From Seongchinamella sediminis (lineage in GTDB: Bacteria; Pseudomonadota; Gammaproteobacteria; Pseudomonadales; Halieaceae): a stretch of DNA of 64,000 bases. Below the pieces are notes generated by a model. That model was not told the DNA's origin, ran no database searches, and worked only from the letters and a program-made list of their open reading frames with translations. Position numbers and translations under genes: made by a program. The DNA lies in contig NZ_QRAN01000005.1 in the NCBI RefSeq assembly GCF_003457605.1, forward strand, positions 1-64,000, read 5' to 3'. Below, piece by piece: positions 34,396 to 43,733 of this stretch (the first letter of the stretch is position 1; every line of letters begins with the position of its first letter).

Positions 34396-34890
34396 ATGAA
34401 GGATATTCTGATTGTTGTTGTGCTGGGGGTGATCATGATCCTGAACTCCCTGGATGTGGCCACCGATATCACCCTGGGTGTCCCCCCCTGGCATATCATC
34501 GAGGAGTCAATGATTGTCATTGCCTCGGGAGTCACGTTCTTCTACCTGCTGGTGGAGATGCGGCGGCGCAGCAGGGAACTGGGTTCACTCGCCGCGGACC
34601 TTGCGCGCGCCGACCGGCAGGTGCAGGACCTGACTGGCGAGATGCACCGGGCGCGCAGTCACTACGCGACCGTAATCCAGCAGCAGTATAGTGATTGGGG
34701 GCTGACCAGGAGTGAACAACAGGTGGCCATGCTGCTGCTCAAGGGGCTCAGCTTCAAAGAGATTGCGGTGTTGCGCGACACCCGGGAGAAGACCGTTCGC
34801 CAGCAGGCATCGGCCATCTATGCCAAGTCCGGGCTGGAAGGGCGCCACGCGTTTTCCGCCTGGTTCCTGGAGGACTTCCTGGCCGAGTAA
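34396..34890 (+). CDS. Membrane-tethered LuxR-type HTH transcriptional regulator
   Basis: A 164-residue protein with two N-terminal hydrophobic helices (ILIVVVLGVIMILNSL and ESMIVIASGVTFFYLLVEM), a helical linker with heptad-like spacing (ELGSLAADLARADRQVQDLT), and a C-terminal LuxR/GerE helix-turn-helix (LTRSEQQVAMLLLKGLSFKE, then TREKTVRQQASAIYAKSGL). There is no receiver domain, so it is a small one-component membrane regulator. It is divergent from the metal-efflux operon and likely controls it or itself through the dyad at 34325-34364. ATG 34396 follows an A-rich leader with no strong ribosome site. The cation ATPase gene follows in the same direction. Confidence 0.83.
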   Translation: MKDILIVVVLGVIMILNSLDVATDITLGVPPWHIIEESMIVIASGVTFFYLLVEMRRRSRELGSLAADLARADRQVQDLTGEMHRARSHYATVIQQQYSDWGLTRSEQQVAMLLLKGLSFKEIAVLRDTREKTVRQQASAIYAKSGLEGRHAFSAWFLEDFLAE

Positions 34891-34987
34891 TATTATTGGC
34901 ATTGTGTGCTCCCTTGATCTGGTGCAATTGTGTTGTCGCGGGCGCATCGGATAGTCTGTGAGCACGACTGAATCCCGGGAGCAGGGT

Positions 34988-37741
34988 ATGTACAAGGCAT
35001 GGTATGGATTGCCGGCGGATGCCGTCATGGAAGAGCTTGGCACCGGCCCGCAGGGCCTGGCGCAAGAGCTGGCCAGTGAGCGCCTGGAAGCGTATGGCGC
35101 CAATGAAATAGCGTTCAGGAAAACGCCTGCCTGGTTGCGCTTCCTGCGCCAGTTCAATGATCCCATGGTGATTATCCTGCTGGCCACTGCCCTGGTCACG
35201 GGGGTGTTGACCGCCCTCGGCAGCCACATGTTGCCGGATACCATCGTGATCAGCAGCGTTGTGCTGCTCAACGCGGTTCTCGGTTTCGTCCAGGAAGGCA
35301 AGGCCGAGGGCGCCCTGGATGCGCTGCGCAACATGATGGTCCAGGAGGCGCTGGTAGTGCGCGCCGGCGACCAGCGGCGTATCCCGGCCCGTGACCTGGT
35401 GCCCGGGGATCTGGTGGTGCTGGAGGGCGGCGACAAGATTCCAGCGGATGTGCGCTTCTCCGAAGTGGCCAATATCCACGTGGATGAATCCTCTCTCACT
35501 GGAGAATCGGTGCCGGTACAGAAGAAGGTCGACGCCCTTACCGGGGAAGACCTGGTTCCCGGTGACCAGACCAACATGGGCTTCTCCGGCACCTACCTCA
35601 CCCAGGGAACGGCCCGCGCTATTGTGGTGGAAACCGGCAGCAACACCGTGTTCGGCCGCATCGCCGACATGGTGAAAGCGGCTGACAGCGGGATGACCCC
35701 CCTGCAGCGCAAAATGCAGGAGTTTGTCCATACCCTGATTATCGCCATCCTGGTGGTAGGGGCCGGCAATTTCGCCTTTGGCGTATACCTGGGCTACGAC
35801 ACAGCCTACAGTTTCCTGGGCGCGGTATCGCTGGTCGTGGCGGCCATCCCGGAGATGCTGCCGGCCCTGGTCACCTCCATTCTTGCGCTCTCGGGAGTGG
35901 TGATGGCGGGGCGCAAGGCGCTGATCCGCAAATTACCCGCCGCGGAGACGCTGGGGGCGACCTCGGTGATCTGCTCGGATAAAACCGGCACCCTGACCGA
36001 GAACCGCATGACCGTGAGCCGGGTCTGCGCCGGGGGTGAAACCTACCGGGTCAGCGGTACCGGCTACGATATCGAAGGCCAGTTCCTCGTCGAGGAACAG
36101 CCCGTTCCGCCGCAGGAGCGTCCGGCGCTGATGCGGCTGCTCGAATGCGGCTTTTATTGCAACAACGCCCATCTCAGTGGCCAGGGGGGTACCGGGGATC
36201 CCACGGAACTGGCCCTGCGGATCTCCGGGGCCAAGGCGGAACTGGTGGTTGACGGCCTGCGGCGGCTGGAAGAGATTCCCTTCGACTCTTCTGCCAAGTA
36301 CATGGCGGTGCTGGTGGAGAGCGATGGTGTCCAGCGCGTGCTGGTGAAGGGAGCGCCCGAGGTAGTCATCGGCATGTGCAGTAGCAGTCTCGCGGTTGAC
36401 GGCAGTCGCGAACCGATTGATGCGGCTCGGGCCCTGGCGACGGCAAAACAGTTCGCGGGGGATGCCCTGCGCACCCTGGGGTTTGCCAGCAAGGAGCTGC
36501 CGGCGGGCCAGCGCGACCTGCGGCATGAGGACCTCACCGGTCTGTCTTTCCTGGGTTTGCAGGGCATGATCGACCCGCCCAGGCGTTCGGCCATAGAGGC
36601 GGTGGCCGACTGCAAGGGCGCCGGAATTCGCACAGTCATGATTACCGGTGATCACCCGGATACCGCCCAGGCGGTGGCGAAGCAACTGGGTATTGATGCC
36701 CGGCAGGTACTCACCGGCGCCGAGCTCAGTCATCTCGGCGAGAGCGAGTTACACGAGGCGGCGGCAACGGTGTCCGTGTTCGCCCGGGTGGCGCCGGAAC
36801 ACAAGAAGGCCATTGCCGAGGCGCTGCAGGCCCAGGGCCTGGTGGTGGCCATGACTGGCGATGGGGTCAATGACGCACCGGCCCTGAAAGCCGCCGATAT
36901 CGGCATTGCGATGGGCATCAGCGGGACCGAGGTGGCCAAGGAATCCGCGGACATGGTGCTGGCGGACGATAACTTCGCCACCATAGTGGCGGCAGTGGAG
37001 GAGGGTCGTCACGCCTGGAACAACCTGCAGAAGGCGATTCTCTATACCCTGCCCACCAATGCCGCCCAGGCCCTGTTAATCATGGGCGCGATACTGGCGG
37101 CTGCATTCATACCCCTGTTCGGCCAGCGTTTCGTGCTGGAGCCGGTGCAGATATTGTGGATCAACCTGCTTGACTCAGTGCTGTTGACCATGCCGCTGAT
37201 GATGGAGGCCAAGGAAAAGGGCCTGTTGCAGGTGCCGCCGCGGGAACCGAAGGCGCATATCATCAACGGCCTGTTTTTACAGCGGGTGCTGCTGATGGGG
37301 CTGGCGATCTCTGTCCCCGGCTTCCTGGTTTACTATCACTTTGGCCAGGCCGCGATCGGTGCCGACGGCGCGGTCAATGAACTGCTGCTTACCCAGGCCC
37401 AGACCGCGGCTTTCTGGGCAATTCTGCTGGCCCACTTTGGCTACGTGATCTCCGCTCGCTCGGTGTACGCCTCCGCGTTTACCTTCAATCCCTTTTCCAA
37501 CCGCTGGCTGTTGGCAGGTATTGCGCTGAGTGTGGCGATTCGCTTTATTCCCACCCTGGTGCCCTCGGCGGCAGCCCTGTTCCGTACCGCGCCATTCCCG
37601 GCAGAATGGTGGCCCCTGATCCTGCTGTGTTTCCTGCCCAGCTTTGTCGCCATCGAGATCGACAAGCTTTGCCGCCGGTGGTTTGGCAAGACCAGGGTGG
37701 GCTGGTCGGAACACCTCGGGGGTTCTGTCCGGGAGACCTGA
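34988..37741 (+). CDS. Cation-translocating P-type ATPase (P2-like)
   Basis: About 917 residues from ATG 34988, which has GGGAG at good spacing; GTG 34958 is a ten-codon longer alternative. All P-type hallmarks are present: the TGES loop ([11 protein letters not shown]), the phosphorylation motif SDKTGTLTE with Asp331, KGAPEV in the nucleotide-binding domain, and [13 protein letters not shown]4 reads [12 protein letters not shown], resembling Ca2+ pumps (IPEGLP), but M6 reads [16 protein letters not shown], which does not keep the usual N-x3-D or D-x3-D spacing. The transported ion is therefore open (Ca2+, Na+, Mg2+ or H+). It lies downstream of the LuxR-type gene, 97 bases away. Confidence 0.9.
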   Translation: MYKAWYGLPADAVMEELGTGPQGLAQELASERLEAYGANEIAFRKTPAWLRFLRQFNDPMVIILLATALVTGVLTALGSHMLPDTIVISSVVLLNAVLGFVQEGKAEGALDALRNMMVQEALVVRAGDQRRIPARDLVPGDLVVLEGGDKIPADVRFSEVANIHVDESSLTGESVPVQKKVDALTGEDLVPGDQTNMGFSGTYLTQGTARAIVVETGSNTVFGRIADMVKAADSGMTPLQRKMQEFVHTLIIAILVVGAGNFAFGVYLGYDTAYSFLGAVSLVVAAIPEMLPALVTSILALSGVVMAGRKALIRKLPAAETLGATSVICSDKTGTLTENRMTVSRVCAGGETYRVSGTGYDIEGQFLVEEQPVPPQERPALMRLLECGFYCNNAHLSGQGGTGDPTELALRISGAKAELVVDGLRRLEEIPFDSSAKYMAVLVESDGVQRVLVKGAPEVVIGMCSSSLAVDGSREPIDAARALATAKQFAGDALRTLGFASKELPAGQRDLRHEDLTGLSFLGLQGMIDPPRRSAIEAVADCKGAGIRTVMITGDHPDTAQAVAKQLGIDARQVLTGAELSHLGESELHEAAATVSVFARVAPEHKKAIAEALQAQGLVVAMTGDGVNDAPALKAADIGIAMGISGTEVAKESADMVLADDNFATIVAAVEEGRHAWNNLQKAILYTLPTNAAQALLIMGAILAAAFIPLFGQRFVLEPVQILWINLLDSVLLTMPLMMEAKEKGLLQVPPREPKAHIINGLFLQRVLLMGLAISVPGFLVYYHFGQAAIGADGAVNELLLTQAQTAAFWAILLAHFGYVISARSVYASAFTFNPFSNRWLLAGIALSVAIRFIPTLVPSAAALFRTAPFPAEWWPLILLCFLPSFVAIEIDKLCRRWFGKTRVGWSEHLGGSVRET

Positions 37742-37746
37742 CCTGG

Positions 37747-38988
37747 TCAGCCGCGCTCCAGCACTTTCACCGTACAGCGCAGGGCGCCACCGTACATGGC
37801 GCTGGTGGTCAAACCCTGCACTGGGAAGGGAGTGAAGCCCGCGTCACGCCATGCGGCCTGGGCGGCATCGTCAAACGCGGGCCAGCCATATTCAGGCAGG
37901 TACACTCGCGATTCGCCGGCCCGGGACTCCAGCAGCACGTTGTTGTAGGTCAGCATGGGGTAGCTGGCGACAGATCCCTCGTTTTCCGATCCGTTTAGCG
38001 GGCGTAACTCCGGGCCGCCGAAGTAAAAGGGAATTCGTAACATCTCGTAGCCCAGACTTGCCAGTGCCGAGGCAATACCGTCGAGGACCGGCGCGATGTC
38101 GCGGTTGTGGGCCAGCAACTCCCGGGTCATCCCCTCCAGGTCAGGCGGCTCGATAGTATCGCCGTTGACCTGCTTTATGTGGGTGATCTCAGGGTGGCCG
38201 AAAAAAAACTCGCGGCAGTGATCCTCAAATGCCCTGACGCTGTCGGGGTCATCGGCCAGGGCGGCTTCGGCTATTTTCAGCCCCAGCCTGGCATCGGCCA
38301 GCGCTATCCGGCTATTCCCCAGCGGGGTGATCATCATGTCGATGTGCGCCACGGGCTGCGGGAATGGCCCTATCACCAGCGCCGGTTTCCCCAACTCGTC
38401 CTGGAAGGCGAGGCCGATATCGTTGTCCGGGACCCCGCGCTCAAGCGCGTTGAAGCGAATCGTATTGGCACCGATCAGGATGTGCTTTTCGTCAGAGACG
38501 ATATTACCGCCCTCGAAGTGCAGGCTGGAACCGAGGATATCAAAGCCGTTTTGTTCGGCGAAATAGCGCGCCATGCTGGCGTCGCCGGCGCGCTCAAAAC
38601 TCTTTGACATCAGCAGGGTGGCGGGCTGGTTGGGATCATCGGACCTCAGGACAAGAAAAGGATCCTGGGGCCATATGGTGATCGGGTTGTCTGCCGGCAG
38701 TTCGACAAAGTTAACCCTGTTGCCGCCCTCTGCATCAACCACGGTGAACGCGGCCCGGTCGTTCACCAGGATGTCGATGGCAATGGAAGAGGGCAGGGCG
38801 TTGACCAGACTGCTCACCGTCCCGGCATTGCGCAGCGCGGCACGGCGAGCGCTGTTAATGCTCATGGCGACGGACCTGATCTCGCCGCCGGTGTCTGGCA
38901 GCAGTACTTTTCTCGGAGTATCGGCCTGGGCTAAATGGAGCAGCCCTGGCAGCAGGAGCGCCGCCAGGGTACGGGATGCAGTCGACAA
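37747..38988 (-). CDS. Secreted guanidino-group-modifying (arginine deiminase superfamily) enzyme
   Basis: A 413-residue exported protein with a signal peptide ending near LHLAQA. The superfamily active-site layout is readable: WPQD with Trp106 and Asp109, HFEGGN with Glu159, His215 in AHIDMM, and a C-terminal nucleophile Cys405 in GGALRC. This matches agmatine deiminase/peptidylarginine deiminase/arginine deiminase order and spacing. It may hydrolyse a guanidino group on a free or protein-bound substrate outside the cytoplasm. I am confident of the fold, not of the substrate. It is the second gene of a two-gene operon, 7 bases after the thrombospondin-type-3 protein gene, and abuts the P-type ATPase tail to tail. 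Confidence 0.7.
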   Translation of the reverse strand: MSTASRTLAALLLPGLLHLAQADTPRKVLLPDTGGEIRSVAMSINSARRAALRNAGTVSSLVNALPSSIAIDILVNDRAAFTVVDAEGGNRVNFVELPADNPITIWPQDPFLVLRSDDPNQPATLLMSKSFERAGDASMARYFAEQNGFDILGSSLHFEGGNIVSDEKHILIGANTIRFNALERGVPDNDIGLAFQDELGKPALVIGPFPQPVAHIDMMITPLGNSRIALADARLGLKIAEAALADDPDSVRAFEDHCREFFFGHPEITHIKQVNGDTIEPPDLEGMTRELLAHNRDIAPVLDGIASALASLGYEMLRIPFYFGGPELRPLNGSENEGSVASYPMLTYNNVLLESRAGESRVYLPEYGWPAFDDAAQAAWRDAGFTPFPVQGLTTSAMYGGALRCTVKVLERG

Positions 38989-38995
38989 AGTGTGC

Positions 38996-40564
38996 TTACT
39001 TGCCGCAGTTGCTGGAACCGGCCTGTTCCATAATCATGTCTTTTTCCACATCGCTAATGAGCCCCGCCTTGAGGAAATTGTTTGACGCATGGGCCACGCA
39101 GCGCACGTAGGCGCCATGATTCTTCCAGTAGTTGGCGCAGGGGCAGTTGTCCGTGATAGAACAACCGGTCTCATCGACCACGGCGCCCCCCAATGTTTCG
39201 GGGCATTGATCAAGATTGCCGGCAACGCCATCACCATCTGCGTCGGAGTCGCAGGCATCACCGGCGCCATCACCATCCTTGTCTTCCTGGCCAGGGTTGT
39301 AAGTTAGGGGGCAGTTATCCAACTCGTCATCGACGCCATCGTTGTCATCGTCCGGGTCGCAGGCATTGCCTAAGCCGTCTCCGTCAGTATCCGCCTGGTC
39401 GGGATTGGCGTGATTGCGACAGTTGTCATCGCGATTGAAAATCCCGTCGTTGTCATCGTCGGAATTGAGGCCAACGGTATAGCGGCTGTTGCGGTCCATC
39501 ACCGCCCACACATAGGCGCTGTTGTCGTCCTGTACGAAAGTGCCGTAGTGCCCGACTATGCCGTCGGGTGCCATACGTGGCATAAAGCGGGCTTCAACGC
39601 GGCGGCCGTCAGCGCGCCCCGCCACCCGGGCGGCGCGCAGCCAGCGCCCCTGGTCCTCGACATAACGCAGAATGCGGGCGTCAGACAGCCTGGCGGCCCG
39701 GGCCCTGGCCAGCGCTCTGTCTTCCGTCCGGACTACCCCCTGGCGCAGGTAGCGCGCGCCAAGCGCCCGGACATAGCGGGAATCCTCGCGGGGTTCAGCG
39801 AGAACGCGAAGAAGCAGCGGATCAACATTCATGCGGTAGGTCGTAACCAGGTTTTCCCTGCCGGCGGGAGCGTCGAGGGCGGCCACTTCCAGCAGCAGGG
39901 TGCCGTCGAAGATCATAAAGCCGGGCTGGACCAGTTCGCCGCCCTGCAGGCCAAGGTCCGCTTCGAAGGCGGAGACGATATTCAGCAGGTTCTGATCGGG
40001 GTTGCTGATGCTGAATCCTGTGTTGGCGGTGCCCAGGTCCGCATAGTCAAAGGCATAATCCTCTCCATAGACAGTGACTTCCACATCGGGGGTGACGGAA
40101 ATATCTTGTAGTGATATCTGGAAAACGGCTGTAAACGAGTCCCCGGGATTGGTGTTCTGCTGGGGAACTTTCAGCGTGATCGAATCAGCGGTATGCACTG
40201 TTTCGATGAGTTGGGCAAAACTGGATTCAACCAGCGTCACCGCGGTAATCCCGTCGCCGCCGATGTCCAGCCCGGTGAACATGTAGTTGATGGGATCCAG
40301 CGTAATATTGACGTTTTGCGAGGTGTTTGTGTAGCTGAAAATCAGCTGGTTTGCACTGAAGTCCGCCACAATCGTGACATTCGTCAGCTGGTTCACAAAC
40401 TCTGGCCGGGAGAAATCGACGATGGCGGTGCTGGTCGGCCAGGCGTAGTTCGCGTCATTGGTGGCGGCGAATATTTCATCCCCCTCCCACTGTGCCCGGG
40501 CGACCTGGCTGGCGAGTATTGTAGCGGCCAGGAACCCCAGGGTTTTCATTATGCGCGCTTTCAT
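38996..40564 (-). CDS. Secreted protein with thrombospondin type 3 calcium-binding repeats
   Basis: A 522-residue exported protein. The signal peptide (MKARIMKTLGFLAATILASQ) ends near ARAQWEG; ATG 40564 has GAGG upstream and ATG 40549 is an alternative. The N-terminal half is beta-rich without a recognisable domain. Residues about 385-470 hold Asp-rich type 3 repeats (DDDNDGIFNRDDNC, DTDGDGLGNACDPDDDNDGV, DKDGDGAGDACDSDADGDGV) that bind calcium in OmpA-like and surface proteins. A Cys-rich tail follows (CPCANYWKNHGAYVRC...SNCGK). It is probably extracellular or surface-bound. The deiminase-like gene starts 7 bases later, suggesting joint expression and perhaps a substrate or anchor relationship. 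Confidence 0.82.
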   Translation of the reverse strand: MKARIMKTLGFLAATILASQVARAQWEGDEIFAATNDANYAWPTSTAIVDFSRPEFVNQLTNVTIVADFSANQLIFSYTNTSQNVNITLDPINYMFTGLDIGGDGITAVTLVESSFAQLIETVHTADSITLKVPQQNTNPGDSFTAVFQISLQDISVTPDVEVTVYGEDYAFDYADLGTANTGFSISNPDQNLLNIVSAFEADLGLQGGELVQPGFMIFDGTLLLEVAALDAPAGRENLVTTYRMNVDPLLLRVLAEPREDSRYVRALGARYLRQGVVRTEDRALARARAARLSDARILRYVEDQGRWLRAARVAGRADGRRVEARFMPRMAPDGIVGHYGTFVQDDNSAYVWAVMDRNSRYTVGLNSDDDNDGIFNRDDNCRNHANPDQADTDGDGLGNACDPDDDNDGVDDELDNCPLTYNPGQEDKDGDGAGDACDSDADGDGVAGNLDQCPETLGGAVVDETGCSITDNCPCANYWKNHGAYVRCVAHASNNFLKAGLISDVEKDMIMEQAGSSNCGK

Positions 40565-40642
40565 ATCGACCTCGCGGGGTGGCGTTGCAATCCCTGATGA
40601 AAGTAGACTACAAAACCAGGCTTGGCTAATTTTTAGCCATCG

Positions 40643-41860
40643 CTAGGCATCGCGGGCCAAAGGTCGCCGGGACAAAACTGCTATCGCCGCAAGCGCCAAC
40701 CCGGCAAACCCGCTCAGCACCAGGGCGAGGGGAAACACATCCCCCAGCCCGCCCATGAGCAGGGCGCCCGCTGCCGGGGCGCCCATGGCGATCATGGTCC
40801 ACAGGCTGAGCACCCGGCCGCGAAAGGGCTCATCCACCAGCAACTGCGCCAGGGCCTGGTTGCTGGTGCCGGCAATGGTGGTGATCAGGCTGATGCCGGC
40901 GATAATGGCGGCGACCGCCGGCACATTGTCAAACCAGCCCAGTATGGCCGCCAGCAGGGCCCCCAGTGCGAGGCTGCTGTTCATCAGTTTGAACAGCCTC
41001 GGTTCACTGCCGCCCTGGCGGCTGACTACCAGGCCGCCGAGGATGGAACCGGCGCCGGCGCAGGCGGTCAGGGTGGCCAGGGTCGCTGAATCGCCAGCGA
41101 GCAGCAGGCCCGATACCGCGGGCAACAACTCGATGATAGTCCTGCCCAGCAGCGCGTTGACCAGGGTAAACGCCAGTACCAGGCGGATGGGGCCGTGGCC
41201 GCGGGTGTAGTCGAGGCCATCGGCCAGTTCCCGGAAAAAGCCGGCGCCTTCGGCGCTGCCGCGCTCGCCGACCCGGCCGGGTATAAATGCCAGGAAGGGC
41301 AGGCTGCCCAGCATAAGCGCCGCACCGCTGATGTAGGCAGCGGCGGGCGAGGCGGCATGCAGCAGCCAGGCTCCCAGGGCCGGGCCGAGAATGCGTGAAG
41401 TATTGAACACAATGGCGGAATAGCCAATGGCGCTGGGCAGGGACTCCCTCGGTACCAGCAGCGGCACCAGGGCCAGGCGGATCGGCGTATGGGCGGAGGT
41501 GGCGACCCCCAGTGCCAGGGCAATGGTCAACAGCACCGGCAGGCGGAATAGCCCGGCGTACACCGCGGCACCGGCAGCGCAGGCCAGCGCCGCATGCGCG
41601 CCTATCGTGAGCAGCAGCCCGTTGCGCGGGTTGATGCGGTCGGAAACAATCCCGAACAAGGGCGACAGCAGCAGTGCCGGCGCCAGCATCAAACCGGCGG
41701 TCGCGCCCACCCAGGTGGCTGAGTGGGTCAGTTCCCAGGCGCTCCAGCCCAGCAGGAAGCGCAGAATCCAGCTGCCCAGGGTGGAAAATATGGCGGCGGG
41801 AAAGTAGTGCCGGTAGGCGGGGGACCTGAAGGCCGAGATATGTGTGGTGGGCATGCTCAT
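40643..41860 (-). CDS. MFS transporter (MFS_3 / EntS-like exporter)
   Basis: A 405-residue major facilitator superfamily protein with about 12 hydrophobic helices. The N terminus (FRSPAYRHYFPAAIFSTLGS) and the loop after helix 2 (GIVSDRINPRNGLLL) match the MFS_3 group of drug or siderophore exporters. The second half has a weaker repeat of that loop (VVSRQGGSEPRLFKLM). It would export small molecules across the inner membrane; the substrate is unknown. It is 78 bases upstream of the thrombospondin-type-3 gene and 59 bases downstream of a small membrane protein gene, all on the minus strand, so read-through is possible. Confidence 0.85.
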   Translation of the reverse strand: MSMPTTHISAFRSPAYRHYFPAAIFSTLGSWILRFLLGWSAWELTHSATWVGATAGLMLAPALLLSPLFGIVSDRINPRNGLLLTIGAHAALACAAGAAVYAGLFRLPVLLTIALALGVATSAHTPIRLALVPLLVPRESLPSAIGYSAIVFNTSRILGPALGAWLLHAASPAAAYISGAALMLGSLPFLAFIPGRVGERGSAEGAGFFRELADGLDYTRGHGPIRLVLAFTLVNALLGRTIIELLPAVSGLLLAGDSATLATLTACAGAGSILGGLVVSRQGGSEPRLFKLMNSSLALGALLAAILGWFDNVPAVAAIIAGISLITTIAGTSNQALAQLLVDEPFRGRVLSLWTMIAMGAPAAGALLMGGLGDVFPLALVLSGFAGLALAAIAVLSRRPLARDA

Positions 41861-41919
41861 ACCCTAGCGGAAAGCGGGGCTCGCGCGCTACTCGGCGGAT
41901 AGGCGATCGGCGCTGTAGA

Positions 41920-42459
41920 TCAGGAGATTTCGGCGATATTGCCCGGCGCCGACTCGGCCCCCAGCTCCTTCAGTGCCCGCCGCAGCTCGTACTGTTCGCT
42001 GACATCGTGCAGTTTTACCACCAGCACCACCTCGTCGCTGTGCCGCGGGCGGGTACGGGAACTGGCCCCTGCCGGCCGCCAGGACAGCATACCCATGACC
42101 GTAATCACCACCGCGGCGCCGATGGGGATGGCCAGCAGGGCCCCGGCCAGTTCCCGGGAGATCACCCCGTTGCTGTACAGCAGGTGCATGAGCACAATGC
42201 CGGCGGCGATGCAGGCGAAGGCGATCAGGGTGCGGATCAGCTGGCGTTTCTGCAGGGTGCGGCCACTGGCGTTGAAGGTGAAGCGATTGCGGTGGGTGGT
42301 GGCTTCGTTCCGTTCCAGGCTGACGAAGCTGATCTGGGAGGATTCCAGCCCGTAGCGCAGGCAGAGGGCGGTTGCGGCGCGGCGGGCACTGCCGCCATCG
42401 GGGAAGATGGCCTCAACCCGGGAGGGAAAATCCTCGTCCAGTAGCGTGCTGTGTTGCAT
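41920..42459 (-). CDS. Hypothetical two-helix membrane protein
   Basis: A 179-residue protein I do not recognise. Residues about 1-65 look like a small soluble alpha/beta unit (VEAIFPDGGSARRAATALCL, then ISFVSLERNE), of the kind found in proteins that sense or gate (general stress-like repeats). Two membrane helices follow at about 74-93 (LIRTLIAFACIAAGIVLMHL) and 103-124 (LAGALLAIPIGAAVVITVMG). A second small soluble repeat ends the protein (HSDEVVLVVKLHDVSEQYEL). The two soluble units flank the membrane pair symmetrically. It is divergent from the Yej-like importer genes. Confidence 0.65.
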   Translation of the reverse strand: MQHSTLLDEDFPSRVEAIFPDGGSARRAATALCLRYGLESSQISFVSLERNEATTHRNRFTFNASGRTLQKRQLIRTLIAFACIAAGIVLMHLLYSNGVISRELAGALLAIPIGAAVVITVMGMLSWRPAGASSRTRPRHSDEVVLVVKLHDVSEQYELRRALKELGAESAPGNIAEIS

Positions 42460-42663
42460 GGATTATCCCTGCCTGTTCAATAGCCCTGCCTGTAGTGAGA
42501 CTACTCCGAAATCAACGCAGAGTGAAGCTGCGGCCAGCACAGATGTCTGCCGGCCGGGCGATGGGCGCCAACGCTTTCGCCCCCGGGGGCTTTGTGGCAC
42601 CATCAGCCCGGTATGAGCATCAACTAATGCGAGAGCACGCCTCCATGCAGCTATGGCCCCCCC

Positions 42664-42690
42664 GGCCTCCGCGTTTTCGCGGGGCTGGCC
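42664..42690 (+). other. Leader hairpin directly upstream of the Yej-like permease start
   Basis: CCGCG and CGCGG (42669-42682) pair around TTTT, and flanking GGCC segments (42664-42667 and 42687-42690) can extend the stem past an internal loop. The structure ends 5 bases before ATG 42696, where no good ribosome site is visible, so it may limit translation of the first importer gene. Confidence 0.4.
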
Positions 42691-42695
42691 GCTAA

Positions 42696-43718
42696 ATGCG
42701 CGATTATTTCCTTCGGCGATTATTGCTGGTTGTACCCACCTTGCTGGGCATCACCATCATCGTCTTTGCCGTTACCCGGCTGGTGCCGGGCGGTCCGCTG
42801 GAGCGGGCCATCATGGAGGCCCAGCAACTGGATGCGGCCTCAGGCATGTCCAGCCAGGCGGCGGGGCAGGGCATGGCGATATCCGGGGCTCAGTTGCAGA
42901 AGCTCAGGGAATACTACGGCTTCGACAAGCCCCTGCTGGCCAGCTACTTCGACTGGCTAGGCAAAGTGCTGCGCGGCGACCTGGGCACCTCGTACCGCTA
43001 CAACGAACCGGTGTGGGATGTGATCAGCGACCGTTTCCCGATCTCGCTTTATTACGGCTTGACCACGCTGGTGCTTACCTACCTGGTGTGTATACCCCTG
43101 GGGGTAGTCAAGGCCATCAAGCACCGCACGGTGATCGATAACGCTACCTCGGTGCTCATTTTCATCGGCTACGCCATCCCCGGTTATGTGCTGGGCTCAC
43201 TGCTGCTGTTGTATTTCTCGGTGCGCCTGGACTGGTTTCCCATGGGCGGCTTTGTCAGTTACAAATTCGAGGATATGAGCTTCGGGGAAAAAGCGGCGGA
43301 CCTGCTGAGTCACTCGGTGCTGCCGCTGATCTGTTACATGGTCGGCTCCTTCGCGGTGGTGACCATGCTGCTCAAGAATCACCTGATGGATAACCTGGCG
43401 GCAGACTATATTCGCACCGCCATCGCCAAGGGGGTGTCATTTCGCCAGGCGGTCACCCGCCACGCCATGCGCAATTCGCTGATTCCCATCGCCACCACTT
43501 TTGGCCAGAACATCACCCTGCTGGTGTCCGGCTCTTTCCTCATCGAGACGATTTTTGATATCGACGGTTTCGGCCTGCTGGCGCTGACCGCCATTGTTGA
43601 CCGGGACTATCCGGTGGTGATGGGCGTGGTTTTCCTCAGTTCCCTGTTGTTGCTGATCGGCAACATCCTTTCTGACCTGCTGGTGGCGCTGGTCGATCCG
43701 CGCATCCGCTTCCAGTAG
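42696..43718 (+). CDS. yejB: Oligopeptide/microcin C-type ABC transporter permease, YejB-like
   Basis: A 340-residue inner-membrane permease of the DppB/OppB type, close to YejB in order and motifs. The N terminus (YFLRRLLLVVPTLLGITIIV) and cytoplasmic EAA loop (DYIRTAIAKGVSFRQAVTRH) are typical, and the TGSFLIETIFDIDGFG-like block is present as SGSFLIETIFDIDGFGLL. An inserted glutamine/alanine-rich periplasmic stretch follows TM1. It forms the channel with the YejE-like permease 15 bases downstream. The gene heads a five-gene importer operon; imported peptides or peptide antibiotics cannot be specified. Confidence 0.9.
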   Translation: MRDYFLRRLLLVVPTLLGITIIVFAVTRLVPGGPLERAIMEAQQLDAASGMSSQAAGQGMAISGAQLQKLREYYGFDKPLLASYFDWLGKVLRGDLGTSYRYNEPVWDVISDRFPISLYYGLTTLVLTYLVCIPLGVVKAIKHRTVIDNATSVLIFIGYAIPGYVLGSLLLLYFSVRLDWFPMGGFVSYKFEDMSFGEKAADLLSHSVLPLICYMVGSFAVVTMLLKNHLMDNLAADYIRTAIAKGVSFRQAVTRHAMRNSLIPIATTFGQNITLLVSGSFLIETIFDIDGFGLLALTAIVDRDYPVVMGVVFLSSLLLLIGNILSDLLVALVDPRIRFQ

Positions 43719-43733
43719 GGCCGCCGGCACACC

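Noticed and set aside
38996-40564. OmpA-type outer-membrane porin, because of the thrombospondin type 3 repeats
   Set aside because: No OmpA C-terminal peptidoglycan-binding motif follows the repeats; the tail is short and Cys-rich instead.
42579-42590. 12-base palindrome GCCCCCGGGGGC upstream of the Yej-like operon
   Set aside because: It is pure G/C with no loop and no T-run; such runs are expected in this composition.
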